This document shows positions 61,731 through 64,000 of a stretch of DNA of 64,000 bases, one piece after another; the stretch's first letter is position 1, and each line of letters begins with the position of its first letter. The notes under the pieces are model-generated. The model made no database searches, was not told the origin of the DNA, and saw only the letters and a list, made by a program, of their open reading frames with translations. A program made the position numbers and the translations under genes. This DNA comes from Amycolatopsis orientalis DSM 40040 = KCTC 9412 (GTDB lineage: Bacteria > Actinomycetota > Actinomycetes > Mycobacteriales > Pseudonocardiaceae), in contig NZ_ASJB01000028.1 in the NCBI RefSeq assembly GCF_000478275.1, positions 186,001 through 250,000 of the forward strand, given 5' to 3'.

Positions 61731-61808
61731 GATCACGAGGCTAGGAGCGGGCGGCGCCGCCGACATCCGGGCTTTTCCCTGGTCCGGTCTCAGGGTCGGT
61801 CCAGCGGC

Positions 61809-61854
61809 CTCGTGAGTGGTAATGAGGGTTAGAACCGTCATCACCACTCACGAG
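61809..61854. repeat. Dispersed palindrome, copy 8
   Basis: 22-nt arms with an AG loop; left arm has TAATGAGGGTT, right arm TCATCACC, giving two imperfect pairs. Ends 12 nt from the stop of the surface-protein gene on the minus strand. Confidence 0.93.
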
Positions 61855-61865
61855 ACCGGTGTCTT

Positions 61866-63407
61866 CTAGGACTCGCGGCGCCTCGACCGGATGGTGACCG
61901 CGACCAGCGCGCCACCGAGGAGCAGCAGGAACAGACCGGGGGCGAGCAGGCCCCGGACCTCGCTGCCCGTCGAGGCCAGCGGACCGCTGTCGGACGGCCC
62001 GCCGCCCGGCGTGGTCGCGCCCGGCTGCCCCGGGGTGGCATTGGTCGTCCCCCCGGGGACCGCGGCGGTGCTCGAACTGCTGCTGGTCGACGTACTACTC
62101 GAAACCGCACTGCTGGTGGCGGTCGTACTCGAAGATGTCCTGCTCGAAGTGGTGCTCGTCTGACCGGACGAAGTGGTCGTGGTCGGACTGCTGCTCGTCG
62201 GGCTCGACGAAGTGGTCGTGGTGCTGCTGGACGTGGCACTGCTGCTGGTCGTCGTCGAGCTGCTGGTAGTCGTCGAACTGCTGGTCGGGCTGGTGGAACT
62301 GGACGAAGACGATGAAGAAGACGAAGAGGTCGAGCTGCTCGGCGTCGTGGTCGGCGCGGTCCCGCATTCGGGCAGGTCGCCGGTGAACGGATAGGCGTGG
62401 AACTCCTGCCCGCCACCACCGGTCGCCTCCGATGTGTGCACCAGCGAGCCCGTGGTGAAGAAGCGGCCGTTCATCCCGGACGCGGTGACCGTCGCGGTGC
62501 TCCCCGGCTCGCCGATCAGCACACTTCCCTGGAACTGGGCACCGCCCGCGATCTTGACCTTGGTGGCGTCCGGGAAGTTCCACAGGAGCCGTTCGCGCAG
62601 TTTGTTCAGCGGGTCCTGGTCGCCGAGGTCGCCGGTGTAGGTGTTGATCGTCCGGGTGGCGCCCACCATGTTGACCAGGATCGTCGCCCCGGCCGGGATG
62701 CCCTGGAACTCGATTCCCTGCATGCCGCCGTTGCGGGCGGTCAGGTCGAAGTCCACGGTGAACACCTGCAGCGCGGACTTCCCGTCCCCGGTGAACAGGG
62801 TGCGGAATCCCTCGTTGACCGCCGTGCCGGTCGTGGGCCGCGGGGTGGCGTTCTCCCGTGCGTAACACTGGCTCGCCACCCGGAGATCCTCACGCAGGCT
62901 CAGATAGGGCTTCGCCGCGTCGGGATCCTTCTTGAGCGTGCCGATCACCGTCCCGGTGGCGGTTCCCGCGTGCCGGACGACCCCGCCCTCGGCGAGCAGC
63001 CGCTGCTCCGCCGCGATGCTCACGTCCCCGCCGGTGGTCAGGAAGTCCGCGCCGTCCGGCGGCGGGACCCGCGAACCGACGCCGGCGACACCGACGTTGT
63101 ACACAGAGGACGCACCGGCTCGTTTCGCCATGTCGAAATCACCGAGGACGACGACGCGTCCTTCGGCTTCCGCCGCCGCTTCGCGTACCTGGAATTCGCC
63201 GCCGACAAAGACATTGATGCCGTTGTCCCGGCCCGCGTAGTCCTGGTTGTTCACCGGCGGGTATTTGTCCGGGCAGGCCGGGCCGACACACGGCCCGAGT
63301 CCACCCGGTAAGGGAGCGGCGACCGCTCCATCGGTGACCACCAGGGCCGCCACGCACACCGCCGCGGCGGCACCGGCCGAAATCGAGGCGAACCGCCTTG
63401 CACGCAT
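61866..63407 (-). CDS. Choice-of-anchor-A family surface protein with LAxTG-type anchor
   Basis: 513 residues from ATG 63407. Signal peptide 1-31 (ending [10 protein letters not shown]). Residues about 45-345 form a choice-of-anchor-A domain ([25 protein letters not shown], split; [29 protein letters not shown]). A serine/threonine-rich stalk spans about 349-445. The end has LASTG (477-481), a membrane helix and RRRRES, a sortase signal; LAxTG is the class E sortase motif of actinomycetes. So it should be covalently tied to the cell wall. Its partner and role are unknown. Confidence 0.88.
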   Translation of the reverse strand: MRARRFASISAGAAAAVCVAALVVTDGAVAAPLPGGLGPCVGPACPDKYPPVNNQDYAGRDNGINVFVGGEFQVREAAAEAEGRVVVLGDFDMAKRAGASSVYNVGVAGVGSRVPPPDGADFLTTGGDVSIAAEQRLLAEGGVVRHAGTATGTVIGTLKKDPDAAKPYLSLREDLRVASQCYARENATPRPTTGTAVNEGFRTLFTGDGKSALQVFTVDFDLTARNGGMQGIEFQGIPAGATILVNMVGATRTINTYTGDLGDQDPLNKLRERLLWNFPDATKVKIAGGAQFQGSVLIGEPGSTATVTASGMNGRFFTTGSLVHTSEATGGGGQEFHAYPFTGDLPECGTAPTTTPSSSTSSSSSSSSSSSTSPTSSSTTTSSSTTTSSSATSSSTTTTSSSPTSSSPTTTTSSGQTSTTSSRTSSSTTATSSAVSSSTSTSSSSSTAAVPGGTTNATPGQPGATTPGGGPSDSGPLASTGSEVRGLLAPGLFLLLLGGALVAVTIRSRRRES

Positions 63408-63564
63408 GGGGCGATTCTTGTGCCCACCGGAGCGCCGGACACAATCGAAATCCCGAAATACCCCCGACCGGGCGAGGCGGGTAACCCACCCCCGATCGTG
63501 GTCGTCCAGCGTTGTCCAGAGAAGGAAATTCCTGGTGGAACGCGGAAACCCTAGAGTCGGTCCG

Positions 63565-64000
63565 GTGCAGACCGAAGTGGACAGGCGCATCGGTTCGGTG
63601 GAAGTGCTCGCGGGCCTTCTCGTTGTCGTTCTGCTCGTCCGAGGTCCGCTCGATGACGTTCTCAGGACGCCGATCGTGCAGACCTGGACCACGGTCTTCG
63701 TTTCGGTCGTGCTCCAGGCCGTTCCCTTCCTCGTCTTCGGTGTGACCCTTTCCGCCGCGATCGCGGTCTTCGTCCCGCGGGAATTCTTCGCGAAGGCCCT
63801 TCCGGAACATCCCGCCCTCGCGGTCCCGGCCGCCGCGGCGACCGGAATGGTGCTGCCGGGCTGCGAATGCGGTTCGGTCCCGGTCGCCGGCGCCCTGGTG
63901 CGCAAGGGGATCACGCCCGCCGCGGCGCTGGCGTTCCTGCTCGCCGCCCCGGCCCTCAACCCGGTCGTGCTGGCCGCCACGGCGATCGCCTTCCCGGATC
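63565..64000 (+). CDS. YraQ/ArsP-type permease, N-terminal part
   Basis: Open from GTG 63565 to the window edge (145 codons). Three membrane helices are visible, and the motif [15 protein letters not shown] is the CxC-containing signature of the YraQ/DUF318 permease family; some members export organoarsenicals. The start is uncertain because no strong ribosome site is seen. Divergent from the surface-protein gene across 157 nt. Confidence 0.85.
   Translation, partial: MQTEVDRRIGSVEVLAGLLVVVLLVRGPLDDVLRTPIVQTWTTVFVSVVLQAVPFLVFGVTLSAAIAVFVPREFFAKALPEHPALAVPAAAATGMVLPGCECGSVPVAGALVRKGITPAAALAFLLAAPALNPVVLAATAIAFPD

Noticed and set aside
11646..61854. The palindromes as a CRISPR array
   Set aside because: They are kilobases apart, each is a full palindrome, and no cas gene or regular spacer exists.
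11646..61854. The palindromes as classic transposon ends or MITEs with target duplications
   Set aside because: No target-site duplication is seen around the full copies and no transposase gene is in the window; a mobile origin is left open only as an alternative.
1..64000. tRNA or rRNA genes
   Set aside because: The gaps are short and were read by eye for tRNA arms and rRNA-like blocks; nothing convincing was found.

Overview
The window is high-GC DNA (roughly 70% by eye) with tight GTG/TTG/ATG-started operons, many 4-nt stop/start overlaps, LuxR-type two-component systems, an IlvD, a CNNM transporter and an LAxTG-type surface protein. This is typical of an actinomycete chromosome; a Pseudonocardiales genus such as Amycolatopsis is my inference, not something proved by the sequence. 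No rRNA, tRNA, insertion sequence, CRISPR array or phage gene was seen.

Layout. 1-2.9 kb: the tail of an SDR, a VanZ-RDD membrane protein, two small proteins and an RpiR regulator. 3.0-6.1 kb: MFS transporter - GAF protein - amidohydrolase operon. 6.2-11.5 kb (minus strand): a full trans-4-hydroxyproline breakdown operon (heterotrimeric D-hydroxyproline dehydrogenase, deaminase, epimerase) with its own XRE-cupin regulator and repeated candidate operators. 11.7-15.9 kb: Xaa-Pro aminopeptidase, divergent LysR, FAD-linked oxidase. 16.2-20.2 kb: a partner-switch set (two STAS proteins, an RsbW-like kinase), a DHFR-like reductase and a two-component system. 20.5-28.7 kb: LuxR-type ATPase regulator, PucR regulator, ilvD, CNNM protein, cytochrome P450.

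29.3-42.2 kb looks like an amine-utilisation region: AraC regulator, a MoaF-family protein, an NTF2-like protein, a branched-chain-type ABC importer (one permease fused to one ATPase), two SDRs, a copper amine oxidase with all catalytic and copper ligands, a second MoaF-family protein and an amidohydrolase.

42.2-60.8 kb is a catabolic cluster of unknown substrate: TetR regulator, two HSL-type hydrolases, a methyltransferase-like protein, a peptide-type ABC importer (fused ATPases), a third hydrolase, two aldo/keto reductase-like paralogues that both lack the catalytic histidine, SDR, amidohydrolase, zinc alcohol dehydrogenase, GMC oxidoreductase, aldehyde dehydrogenase and a GntR regulator. 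Five perfect CTAC-N4-GTAG palindromes sit in four promoter regions of this cluster (TetR, methyltransferase/importer, AKR/SDR, amidohydrolase/alcohol dehydrogenase). I read them as the operators of one regulon, most likely run by the TetR protein.

60.8-64 kb: a membrane protein with a winged-helix-like tail, a choice-of-anchor-A surface protein and the start of a YraQ-type permease.

Scattered over the whole window are eight near-identical ~46-52-nt palindromes and one half copy. All lie at, or within about 25 nt of, a gene's 3' end, and three of them supply the stop codon. They look like a dispersed family of terminator or 3'-end hairpins.
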